Below are positions 28,501 through 35,568 of a stretch of 37,222 bases of DNA, in pieces (the first letter of the stretch is position 1; every line of letters begins with the position of its first letter). The stretch is taken from the NCBI GenBank assembly GCA_902825945.1, contig CADECY010000094.1:1-37222 (forward strand), given 5' to 3'. Position numbers and translations under genes: made by a program. The notes under the pieces were generated by a model. That model was not told the origin of the DNA. It was given only the letters and a program-made list of their open reading frames with translations, and searched no databases. The DNA is from an uncultured Acidobacteriota bacterium. GTDB lineage: Bacteria; Acidobacteriota; Terriglobia; Bryobacterales; Bryobacteraceae.

Positions 28501-30176
28501 CCAAGGCGCTATCGGACGAAGAGTCCGACGCAATGGAGCTGACGCTGCCCGTGATTCCGTATGGCGTGAAGATGGGAATCGCCCGCTCGGGCGCGATGAC
28601 CTCAAATGGCGAAGCATCCGCGGAGATCGATTTCCCCGCCGATGCCGATGCAGCCACGCGCGCGATCGACATCTCGGCGGCGCCGACCGTGGCGGGTACG
28701 CTGTTCGACGCGCTCGAATACCTGACGTCGTTCCCGTATGGCTGCACCGAGCAGACCATGTCGAGCTTCCTGCCCAACGTGATCGTCTCGCAGGCGACCA
28801 AGGCGCTCGGACTGAAGACTCGCGTCGACCAAAACAGTCTCGACAAGAAGATCGAGGCCGGAATGCAGCGTCTCTACGACTTCCAACACGACGACGGCGG
28901 TTGGGGCTGGTGGAAAGAGGACCAGAGCGACTACTTCATGACCGCCTATGTCGTCGCAGGACTCTCGCAGGCGCGCGACGCGGGCCAACGAGTCGAGCTG
29001 GACCGGATTCGAAACGGCGTCCGCTGGCTCTCCAATCAAAAGCGCTCGGCCAACACGGCGCCTGACCGCCACGCCTACGCAGCCTATGCAGTCTCGCTGG
29101 CAGGCCAACCGAACAAGGGGCTCGCCGATTCGCTCCACGCCGATCGCGCCGGATTGAATCCCTCGTCGCTCGCGATGCTCGGCCTGGCGCTCGATCGCGC
29201 GAAGGACCCGCGTGCGGCGGAGATCGCGGAACTGGTCGAGAAGGCGGCGAAGACGAACGAGGCCGAAGCCTGGTGGCCGGTCGAACGCGACTACTGCCTC
29301 GACATCTTCGAGGACGCATCGCCGGAAGCTACGGCCTTCGCGGTGAAGTTGCTCTCGTCGCAGCGCCCGAACAGCCCCCTTCTTCCAAAGGCCGCCTTCT
29401 GGCTCGTCAATCACCGCCGTGGCGGCTACTACTGGAACTCGACCAAGCAGACCGCCATGGTGATCCACGGCCTCACCGATTACATGAAAGTCAGCGGCGA
29501 GCTGAAACCGAACGTGGCTTTCCTCGTTTACGTCAATGACCGGCAAGTACTCTCGCGCAAGTTCAGTGCCGATGATCCGCTCGCGCCGGCGACCATTCGC
29601 CTCAGCGGCGGAGAACTCGCCGCAGGCCGCAACAAAGTCCGCATCGTTCGTTCCGGCGAAGGCCGCGTCTACTGGAGCGCCAACGCACACTATTACTCCA
29701 CATCGAGCAAGCTCGCCGAGCAAGGCAAGTCACCGCTCTCGATCGATCGGAACTACTTCCGGATGGTCTCGACCCGCAACGGCGACAAGATCGTGTACGA
29801 CCTCCAGCCCTTCGATGGAAACGCGAAGCAGGGTGATCTGATCGCGGTCAAGCTCGATGTCATCGGCAACGACGGACGCTATCTGCTCGTCGAGGATCCG
29901 ATTCCCGCGGGAACCGAAATCGTTCCGCGCGACGATCTCTACGAGTTCCGCTCGAAACCCGATTGGTGGGCCTACTGGTTCACCCGTCGCGAGTATCGCG
30001 ACGATCGAGCGGCGTTCTTCCATTCCTACCTGCGCACCGGATCGGTGACCGACTACTACCTGCTGAGGGTCGTCAACCCGGGCAAGTTCCGGGTGAGCCC
30101 GGCGCGGGTCGAGCCGATGTATCAGCCGCAGTTCTTCGCGACGAGCAATGGCGCGGATTGGGAGGTGGGCAAGTGA
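25563..30176 (+). CDS. Bacterial alpha-2-macroglobulin with thioester
   Basis: A 1537-residue periplasmic protease-trapping protein. A signal peptide (LAAATVLLAAFPTVAQ) is not followed by a lipobox. Macroglobulin (MG) domains follow; MG2 is evident at about residue 301 (YTDRPIYRPGHKV). An acidic loop at about 451-466 (EEDDDSSAPDD) is a possible bait or exposed loop. The A2M core domain includes AFWAASVRTDSAG and FPDSLTTWRATARG. The thioester GCTEQ is intact (C1061, Q1064), followed by a helical thioester domain (DDGGWGWWKED) and a C-terminal MG10-like domain. The thioester should covalently capture attacking proteases. The ATG has GGAG 7 nt upstream, inside the DUF1175 gene. It overlaps the next gene by GTGA. 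Confidence 0.96.
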   Translation: MENTRLTIPRLAAATVLLAAFPTVAQQDESRVFFSVSSDRTYGPRDTPKIQMWGQGINKLDFRLYRVNDPIEFFRNLKDDHRFGGNMAQSKKRSRIERFRRWKLAQRERVTTLVRAQFTRDSRQQIRANYLAKQEAPSPAPKVTSYAELPVLNQQQLVSSWTQPFNPKNRWESLSVPIPTKGKGLYLVEATNGPLFAYTIVSVTEMAIITKSSPGRLLARVVDRNSGAPMAQAPVIVFASDKEKRYVDAKTDAGGFIEAKVTDERPESALVLARVKDDFAAVSMYGGNLGSGGDDNLMAYIYTDRPIYRPGHKVHYRAVVRHRGPAGYKIPSSAVTVDIDDPEGKKVHQGAPKLSQFGSVEGTFDLPEGAALGTYLMQVRVGELYQSGNFKVEEYKKPEYDVRVTPKVKRVLQGNEVQVEIESKYFYGEPVAGANVKYVAHRSRHWSWFYADEEDDDSSAPDDSPFAQREQVLEQEGKLDENGKLTVSIPTDRAEFDLSYRIEARVTDAAGREIPGAGFVVATVGPYRIDISPERYVYEPGALATFKLEARDYDGTAVPNAKIDLDLGPYSWERRSHEVTGRGQAVTGADGRGSVQMRVPSGSLRAVARVRTADGRVISDSCYVWVSGGTSWWGGNGAKDIKLVADKKSYKPGETARILVAAAPGMHLWITAEGAAVHTSKFVTMKESTEMVDIPIANHYTPNFFVEAVAIKDHEMWSGNVMVKVPPAEHKLDVEITPSKKEFKPGEPASYSLLAKDWKGAPVQAEFSVGVVDEAIYSVEPDTTKDPVSFFYGREWNRVNTETSLQYSFHGEAGKRRMQLARVRPFSARAQLKPERLVQPKVRKVFPDTAFWAASVRTDSAGRAQVKLDFPDSLTTWRATARGVTTDTKLGAAINRVIVRKNLMTRLAVPRFFRQGDEMTIGVIAQNYLASDKKVRISLEAKGLEIVNGGQQDVLVPSKGTTTVDYRVKVPAGREALILAKALSDEESDAMELTLPVIPYGVKMGIARSGAMTSNGEASAEIDFPADADAATRAIDISAAPTVAGTLFDALEYLTSFPYGCTEQTMSSFLPNVIVSQATKALGLKTRVDQNSLDKKIEAGMQRLYDFQHDDGGWGWWKEDQSDYFMTAYVVAGLSQARDAGQRVELDRIRNGVRWLSNQKRSANTAPDRHAYAAYAVSLAGQPNKGLADSLHADRAGLNPSSLAMLGLALDRAKDPRAAEIAELVEKAAKTNEAEAWWPVERDYCLDIFEDASPEATAFAVKLLSSQRPNSPLLPKAAFWLVNHRRGGYYWNSTKQTAMVIHGLTDYMKVSGELKPNVAFLVYVNDRQVLSRKFSADDPLAPATIRLSGGELAAGRNKVRIVRSGEGRVYWSANAHYYSTSSKLAEQGKSPLSIDRNYFRMVSTRNGDKIVYDLQPFDGNAKQGDLIAVKLDVIGNDGRYLLVEDPIPAGTEIVPRDDLYEFRSKPDWWAYWFTRREYRDDRAAFFHSYLRTGSVTDYYLLRVVNPGKFRVSPARVEPMYQPQFFATSNGADWEVGK

Positions 30177-30598
30177 TCCGGGTGTTTCTCGAACAAGCCG
30201 CGGGAATCGCCGCGATTCTAGGTGTTCTCTATTGGTGGACCGGACTGCCGGAAGCGACGGGTCTTCAGGTCGCCCTCTCGTTCGCCGTGCTCCTCGTCTC
30301 CATCGCCGCTTTCGTGCTGCTCGCCAGACGTGGAATCCGCGCGCTGCGTCCCGCGAGCCCCCTCGGAATTCCGGGCTGGATCGGTGTGATTCTCGCTTTC
30401 CTGATGGGCTTGCGATTCGTCACATGGATCGTCTGGTGGGTACCGGAAACGGGCAGCTTCGGTGCACAGGCCGCCAGCATGGTGCTCCGGTTCGGATTGG
30501 GCTACTTCGTCGCCGTGGCGGCCTGGGCCGGATTGCTGCGCGCGATTGCATCCGGGATGCCGCGCTCGAGCCAGGAGAGTACCGCCGGCCGGCCGTGA
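30173..30598 (+). CDS. Small membrane protein after the A2M gene
   Basis: A 141-residue protein with about four membrane helices (AGIAAILGVLYWWTG, VALSFAVLLVSIAAFVLLA, IPGWIGVILAFLMGLRFVTW, FGLGYFVAVAAWAGLLRAI). No family is recognised. The GTG start overlaps the A2M stop (GTGA), so it is coupled and could anchor or assist A2M. The longer open frame beginning at 29963 is out-of-frame A2M sequence. Its last 97 bp overlap the convergent fusion gene. Confidence 0.75.
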   Translation: MIRVFLEQAAGIAAILGVLYWWTGLPEATGLQVALSFAVLLVSIAAFVLLARRGIRALRPASPLGIPGWIGVILAFLMGLRFVTWIVWWVPETGSFGAQAASMVLRFGLGYFVAVAAWAGLLRAIASGMPRSSQESTAGRP

Positions 30599-32838
30599 GC
30601 ATCGGCCAGCCGCTTCACCTTCGATCGAGCGGCTTCGTACGCCGCTCGCATCGCGCGATCGTCCGGCGGACGGGCGATGTGTGATTCGACCAAAGGCACG
30701 TTCACGGCAGGCTTCGACGCCTCGGCGAGGTAGCAGACCAAGCCTTCTTCGAACCACCGCGGAACCGGCGCGCGAGTGCGTCTCGTGACCAGCACGTGCA
30801 GGAATTCGTGCAACAGCACCGGTTCGAGGGCACCACGGGCCGACAAGGCGTCGACGGGCTGCAACCGGATCACGCCCGCCACCGTGCTCGCCGCGACCCA
30901 GCCCGGCTCCCCAGTCGAATCGCGAAACGAACCCAAGCTCGGAAACACGCGAATCCGCATCGGCTCACTCGCGCCGCCTCCGATGCCTGACTCGGCCTGT
31001 CGCAACGCGCGCAGCGCCGGATCCATCAGCGCACGCGGCTCCTCGATAGCCCAGACCTCGAGCTTCGGCGCGTGGAATCGCTTCCACGAAAGCCCCTGTG
31101 CCGTGATGCCGGTGCGTGTTCCCGGATAGTAGAAACCGAGAATCCGCTCGTACGATTCACCAGCGCGGGATCGCGCCTCGGCGCCCGATTGGCACAGCCC
31201 GATGCCGTGTCCCGTCCCCTTACCATCGAGCACGAACTTCGCGCCCGCTCGCGACACCTGAAACAGCGGACTCTTCACCGCGAATCCCGTCGCGCGCGCG
31301 AACTCCTCGAACGGCATCGTGCGGCCATCCACCCGGACTTGCAGCGCGCGGCCCGACGCCGATCTCCGCACCACCGAAAACTCACGCGCCTCGAGATCGT
31401 ACCGCCAACGCGCCGTGCCGCGGCGCACACACGCCGGATCGGACTGCTGCGTCAGATAGGGCGCTCGCACGCCCGACCATACCTCGCCCACCGCCTCCGA
31501 TGTTCCACCGCAGTCTCCGGTGTAGTAGACGCGAGCGGGCGAACCCGCGTACCAAAGCAGTTCGCCCCAGGTCGCTTCGACGGCGGCGCGAGTCGTCTCC
31601 GAGCGGCCGCCGAGGCGCAAGTCCTGGCAATGGGTCGACTCGCAGAAGTCGAAGCCTTCGGACTTGTGGCGTCCCCGATTGGCCACGGCGTAGGTTCTGG
31701 CGGCCACTGCGATGGCCTTCATCGCTTCACTCGAGAGCCCGGCAGCCTCGCCGCCCAGCACACCATCCACGTAATCCTCGAGATCCATCGCGAGGATGCG
31801 TTTGTCCCGAAACAATTGCACGGTGACTTGGTTCGCTGGCATCGGCGCGCGTCTCGGCGCTGGGCGGCTGCGGCCGCGCGGCGCTCGACCGCTCCCCTGA
31901 AGCCATTTCCCGCTCCCGGCAGCCCGCACAGCGTTCGAAAACCGCTCCCCTGAAGGCGCCCCCCGATCCAAGCACCTCACGCAGGGTTCGAAGACCGCTC
32001 CCTGGCGGTCGCGGCTCGGCTTGGCGGCTCGGCTCGAGCCCGCGATACGTTGCCTTTGGTGGCCCGATGAGCCATGGTCATGCTTATTGTCAGGCCTCGG
32101 CGCGATTTCACGCAGAATCTTCGCCGCGACCGGCGCGGCCGTACCTCCGCCGCGACCGCCTGCAATCAGCACTGCGATCGCGAATCGTGGCTGGCCGGCC
32201 GGAGCCCAGCCCGCAAACCACGAGTTCGCGCTCGTTCCGGTCTTGCCGGCGATTTCGAGGCCAGGAACAGCCGCGAGTTGCGCGCTTCCGAATTCCACCG
32301 CGCCGCGCATGCCTTCGGCGACTCGCGGATCGTGCCGTTGGGCGAGCTTGGCATACGCACGAGCGAGGCCGCGCGGCGAGATGCGCACCCCGCCTTCGCC
32401 GAGCGCGAGCAATCGCCGGGTGTCTTCCGTTCGCGGATCCTCGACGGTGAATCCGAACTCGCGCAATCGCGCCGTGAGCTTCTCCGGCGGAACCGCCATC
32501 GCCAGTGCCGCGAACGCGGAGTTGCATGAATACGAAATCGCGGCGGGTACGTCGAGTGCCGTCGCGAGCGCGGGGTGCGTGCACGCGAAAGACCGGCCTG
32601 CAATGCGGAGCTTCCGGCCGCAGCGGAGCGGCGGTGGCGTGCGCACCGAGCCTAGGACAATTTCAGCCACGAACGGTTTGATCGCGCTGCCGGGTGTCGA
32701 AGCGCGATCCTCGGCCTCGCCGCTCGCGGCGGCCACTTTCCCCGTAGCGATTTCGATTACCACTGCCGCGCCCGCCACACCGCGCATCGCCTCATCGACG
32801 GCCGCTTGCAGCGAGAGCAGCGCGAGAAGCGGAAGCAT
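30502..32838 (-). CDS. Transpeptidase-SpoIID-metallopeptidase fusion
   Basis: A 778-residue protein of three parts. Residues 1-247: signal-like N-terminus (MLPLLALLSLQAA) and a minimal penicillin-binding transpeptidase with all three active-site motifs, SAIK (S51-K54), SCN (S104-N106) and KTG (199-201). Residues 252-332: Arg/Pro/Gly-rich linker encoded by a 53-bp-period repeat. Residues 333-580: SpoIID lytic transglycosylase-like domain (LEDYVDGVLGGEAAGLS with candidate catalytic E364, FCESTHCQDL, GKGTGHGIGLCQSGAE). Residues about 625-778: gluzincin-type peptidase (HEFLH at 677-681, WFEEGLV). The first part would cross-link peptidoglycan, the second cut it. M333 could start a separate SpoIID protein, but that would lack a signal peptide. 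It starts at TGATG on the nucleoside hydrolase stop. Confidence 0.85.
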   Translation of the reverse strand: MLPLLALLSLQAAVDEAMRGVAGAAVVIEIATGKVAAASGEAEDRASTPGSAIKPFVAEIVLGSVRTPPPLRCGRKLRIAGRSFACTHPALATALDVPAAISYSCNSAFAALAMAVPPEKLTARLREFGFTVEDPRTEDTRRLLALGEGGVRISPRGLARAYAKLAQRHDPRVAEGMRGAVEFGSAQLAAVPGLEIAGKTGTSANSWFAGWAPAGQPRFAIAVLIAGGRGGGTAAPVAAKILREIAPRPDNKHDHGSSGHQRQRIAGSSRAAKPSRDRQGAVFEPCVRCLDRGAPSGERFSNAVRAAGSGKWLQGSGRAPRGRSRPAPRRAPMPANQVTVQLFRDKRILAMDLEDYVDGVLGGEAAGLSSEAMKAIAVAARTYAVANRGRHKSEGFDFCESTHCQDLRLGGRSETTRAAVEATWGELLWYAGSPARVYYTGDCGGTSEAVGEVWSGVRAPYLTQQSDPACVRRGTARWRYDLEAREFSVVRRSASGRALQVRVDGRTMPFEEFARATGFAVKSPLFQVSRAGAKFVLDGKGTGHGIGLCQSGAEARSRAGESYERILGFYYPGTRTGITAQGLSWKRFHAPKLEVWAIEEPRALMDPALRALRQAESGIGGGASEPMRIRVFPSLGSFRDSTGEPGWVAASTVAGVIRLQPVDALSARGALEPVLLHEFLHVLVTRRTRAPVPRWFEEGLVCYLAEASKPAVNVPLVESHIARPPDDRAMRAAYEAARSKVKRLADAHGRPAVLSWLERGIPDAIARSNPAQAATATK
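31880..32010 (-). repeat. Three-copy degenerate tandem repeat, 53-bp period
   Basis: The core ACCGCTCCC starts at 31888, 31941 and 31994 on the plus strand, exactly 53 bp apart. Copies two and three extend the match leftwards with GTTCGAA. The third copy forms a perfect hairpin, GACCGC (31993-31998), TCCCTG loop, GCGGTC (32005-32010). The surrounding sequence (CGGTCGCGGCTCGGCT) resembles a dispersed element I recall from Solibacter and planctomycete intergenic regions; that link is from memory. Because 53 is not a multiple of three, each copy is read in a different frame, yet the minus frame stays open. Confidence 0.7.
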
Positions 32839-33809
32839 CAGCGCTTGGAATCCGGCGGGCGGCTCGACAGCTCGATCAGCGCGGCGAGCACCTTCTTGCG
32901 TTGCTCACCGGTCGCGGTCAGATAACGATGCTTTCCGTTGGCCGACGGAACGAGTGTAGTCTTCCCTTCCCCATCCACTTGCACCGTTCCCGAATCGGAG
33001 AGCGAAAAATAGCCTCGATCGGGCCTCGCCGCGTACAGCACCGAGGTCAGGTCCCAGGTCGGCCGGTCATAAGGCATCTTCATGTACTGGCGGTAGGCAT
33101 CGGCAACCGGGTGATTCGCGGCGTAGCCGTAGTCCTTCTCGATCGAGGTGGCCGGATACAGAATCGACTTACCGATCTCGAAGCCGCTGAACACGATCGG
33201 CGTGGGCCACTCCTCGACGATCCGCCGGAACGCGGGGATGTCGATCTTGACGTTGTACTCCGGCTTGCCCGCCGGAAATTCGCCAGCCATGATGCTCAAC
33301 AACTTCACCTTCCTGCGCAACAGTTCCTTACCCCCGGGCGATTCAAGCAGGCGCGCGAGATTGGTCGAAAACCCCACCTGGACGATCGCGACGGAACCGT
33401 TCCGCGCCTTGCCCAACAGGCGCCGCAGCAGTTCCACGGCTTCGGGCGCCTCCTTCGAATCCTGTATCTTTCTCGGATAAACGAATGCACCGTTCGCATC
33501 CCGCCGCTCAACCGGAACCGTCAGATAGGACGAATCCTTCGGCGTCTTGCCATCGCGCACCACGCCGATCGGAATCGACGCTCGCCCATAGAAGTGATTG
33601 ACCAGATCGACGAACGGCGCCGCATGGCGATTGTCCTTGGTAATCGTAACCCCGAGCAGCTTCACCTCACCGAGCGATTCGAGCGAGTGCAAGCAAGCGA
33701 GCGCGAGCGCGTCATCGATATCGTTCCCCATGTCGGTATCGAAGATCACAGGCAGCGGCGCGGCGGCGAAAACGGTGGCGGCGAACAGCGCGGAAACGGC
33801 GAGCCTCAT
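32838..33809 (-). CDS. Exported nucleoside hydrolase-like protein
   Basis: A 323-residue protein of the inosine-uridine nucleoside hydrolase (IUNH) family, which cleaves the N-glycosidic bond of ribonucleosides. The calcium-binding signature DTDMGNDIDD is at residues 24-33. Further family segments are VKLLGVTITKDNRH, VAIVQVGFSTNLARLL, KLLSIMAGEF and EWPTPIVFSGFEIG. A signal peptide (MRLAVSALFAATVFAA) puts it in the periplasm, unlike the classical cytoplasmic enzymes. ATG 33809 was preferred over the TTG at 33827 because it has GAGG 8 nt upstream. The stop shares one base with the start of the fusion gene (TGATG). Confidence 0.9.
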   Translation of the reverse strand: MRLAVSALFAATVFAAAPLPVIFDTDMGNDIDDALALACLHSLESLGEVKLLGVTITKDNRHAAPFVDLVNHFYGRASIPIGVVRDGKTPKDSSYLTVPVERRDANGAFVYPRKIQDSKEAPEAVELLRRLLGKARNGSVAIVQVGFSTNLARLLESPGGKELLRRKVKLLSIMAGEFPAGKPEYNVKIDIPAFRRIVEEWPTPIVFSGFEIGKSILYPATSIEKDYGYAANHPVADAYRQYMKMPYDRPTWDLTSVLYAARPDRGYFSLSDSGTVQVDGEGKTTLVPSANGKHRYLTATGEQRKKVLAALIELSSRPPDSKR

Positions 33810-33828
33810 GCCCTTGGCCTCATTCAAT

Positions 33829-33837
33829 TGCTATGAT
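33829..33837 (+). promoter_or_regulatory. Extended -10-like box for the Gfo/Idh gene
   Basis: TGC-TATGAT ends 10 nt before the ATG at 33848. It overlaps a possible earlier ATG at 33833, which argues for the later start. The implied leader is only a few nucleotides. Confidence 0.5.
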
Positions 33838-33847
33838 ACAGCGCGGC

Positions 33848-34861
33848 ATGACTCGACGAAGCCTTTTGCTCGCCGCGCCCGCCGCGGGCGCACTCGCCAA
33901 CAATCAACGGATCGGAATCGGATTCCTCGGCGTGAAGTATACGCATGGACCCGGAAAGCTCGCGCTGTGCCGCAAGTCGCCCGACTGGGACGTCGTCGGC
34001 CTGTGGGAACCGGATGCAGCCGCGGCCTCGCAGTTTGGCGGACCCGCACTCTCGCGCGACGAGATCCTGAAACATCCGCGCATCCAGGTGATCGCCGTCC
34101 AATCCGACATCAAGACCCACGGCGAACTCGGCATCGCCGCACTCGAAGCGGGCAAACACGTCCACGTCGAGAAGCCGCCTGCCGACAACATGGCGGAGCT
34201 GCGGAAGATGGTCGAACTCGCACGGTCGAAGAAGCGCTTACTGCAAATGGGCTACATGTGGCGCCACCATCCGGGCATGCATGCGATCTTCGAGGCCGTT
34301 CACCAGGGCTGGCTCGGCGATGTCTACATGATCCGCGGCCAGATGAACACACTGGTCGAATCGCGCAGCCGCGTGGAATGGGCGCGTTTCAACGGCGGAC
34401 AGATGTTCGAGCAAGGATGCCACGTGATCGACGCAATGGTCCGGCTGATGGGCAAACCGGCGAAGATCACGCCGTTCCTGCGCCACGACGGAAACTTCGC
34501 GGACTCGCTCGCCGACAACACGGCGGCGGTCTTCGAATGGGCACGCTGCCTCGGCGTGATCACGCACTCGGTGCTGCAGCCGAACTCCGGCGCACACCGG
34601 ATGTTCGAAGTCATGGGCACGAATGGAACCGCGACGCTGCGGCCCATCGAGGGGCCGGCGAAACTCGAATTCGATCTCGCCAAACCCGCGGGTCGCTACG
34701 CGAAGGGACGCCAAGAGGTGAAGCTCCGGCCCTATTCGCGATTCGTGGACGACTTCGATGAACTCGCGCGCTGCGTACGAACCGGCGAGCCGCTTAACGT
34801 CACACTCGAGCAGGAGTTGCTCGTGCAGGAAGCGATGCTCACCGCATCGCGGATGGTGTAG
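33848..34861 (+). CDS. Gfo/Idh/MocA family oxidoreductase, Tat-exported
   Basis: A 337-residue NAD(P)-dependent sugar dehydrogenase-type protein. The N-terminus (TRRSLLLAAPAAGALA) is a twin-arginine leader. The Rossmann fold follows (RIGIGFLGVKYTHGPG), with the family EKP motif at 108-110 (HVHVEKPPAD) and the C-terminal alpha/beta domain (MWRHHPGMHAIFEAV, GGQMFEQGCHVIDAMV, DDFDELARCVRTGEP). Tat export with tightly bound cofactor is known from glucose-fructose oxidoreductase of this family. The substrate is unknown. ATG 33848 was chosen over 33833 because it begins the Tat motif and does not overlap the -10 box. It is 2 nt from the next gene. Confidence 0.92.
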   Translation: MTRRSLLLAAPAAGALANNQRIGIGFLGVKYTHGPGKLALCRKSPDWDVVGLWEPDAAAASQFGGPALSRDEILKHPRIQVIAVQSDIKTHGELGIAALEAGKHVHVEKPPADNMAELRKMVELARSKKRLLQMGYMWRHHPGMHAIFEAVHQGWLGDVYMIRGQMNTLVESRSRVEWARFNGGQMFEQGCHVIDAMVRLMGKPAKITPFLRHDGNFADSLADNTAAVFEWARCLGVITHSVLQPNSGAHRMFEVMGTNGTATLRPIEGPAKLEFDLAKPAGRYAKGRQEVKLRPYSRFVDDFDELARCVRTGEPLNVTLEQELLVQEAMLTASRMV

Positions 34862-34863
34862 CC

Positions 34864-35559
34864 ATGTATCGTGAGACGTTCGACGACGGGCCGGGCGGAT
34901 GGCTTGGCTGGGAGAGTAACCATCGCGGACCCAAGGGTCTCGAGTGGAAACCCGGAATCATCACCTCGCGCAGCCCTTGGTGGATCGACTACAACCACGC
35001 ACCACCGGGCGCCGGTTATCTGCATATGGTGTTCACGCTGCTGACAGCGGGACGCGGATACGGCGAGGCCTATCGCGACACCGGTGGACTCAACCGGTTC
35101 ATTGACCAGAATCAGCCCACCGACTTCCGCAATGCGCGACTCACCGTGCGGATGAAGGGCGAACTCGAGTCACGAGGCGCGCAACTGCTACTGCTCGTGC
35201 AAGGCCACGCGGAAGGCATCACGTCCGGATGGCTTCTGACCGGCGCGCCGATCGCCGTCACGCCCGAGTGGAGCGAACAAACGATCGTCGCCGCGCCGGA
35301 CCCATCGCGATGGCGCTGCCTGGGATCGCGGCATGACCGGACGCACACCTACGGCAAGATCCCGCTCGAACGGATTCTCGCAAACGTGAATGCGAACATC
35401 CTGTTCGTGCTGTTTCCGCTACAAGTGGATGCGATGGGCCCGATCGACGGCGATCCGCACGTGTTGCGACCGCAGCGCGACTATCCGGTTTGGCGGTCGC
35501 GGTTGCCGGAAGGATATGTCGATCTCGCCGAGGTCCGGATCGAGTTCGCAGAACTGTGA
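34864..35559 (+). CDS. Unknown protein, probable beta-sandwich
   Basis: A 231-residue protein with no signal peptide that I cannot assign. The start (MYRETFDDGPGGWLGWESN) and strands such as RNARLTVRMKGELESRGAQL and PEWSEQTIVAAPDPSRWRCL resemble carbohydrate-binding jelly-roll modules, and YVDLAEVRIEFAEL closes the fold. It starts 2 nt after the Gfo/Idh stop and is certainly in the same operon, suggesting a role on the same sugar substrate. Confidence 0.78.
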   Translation: MYRETFDDGPGGWLGWESNHRGPKGLEWKPGIITSRSPWWIDYNHAPPGAGYLHMVFTLLTAGRGYGEAYRDTGGLNRFIDQNQPTDFRNARLTVRMKGELESRGAQLLLLVQGHAEGITSGWLLTGAPIAVTPEWSEQTIVAAPDPSRWRCLGSRHDRTHTYGKIPLERILANVNANILFVLFPLQVDAMGPIDGDPHVLRPQRDYPVWRSRLPEGYVDLAEVRIEFAEL

Positions 35560-35568
35560 GCCGGGGCG

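Noticed and set aside
26079..29723. Large minus-strand frames of 411, 292 and 373 residues inside the A2M gene
   Set aside because: Shadows of a gene with clear domain order and an intact thioester.
31880..32010. Possible CRISPR array
   Set aside because: Only three degenerate copies, about 25 bp of similarity at 53-bp spacing, lying inside an open frame, with no cas genes nearby.
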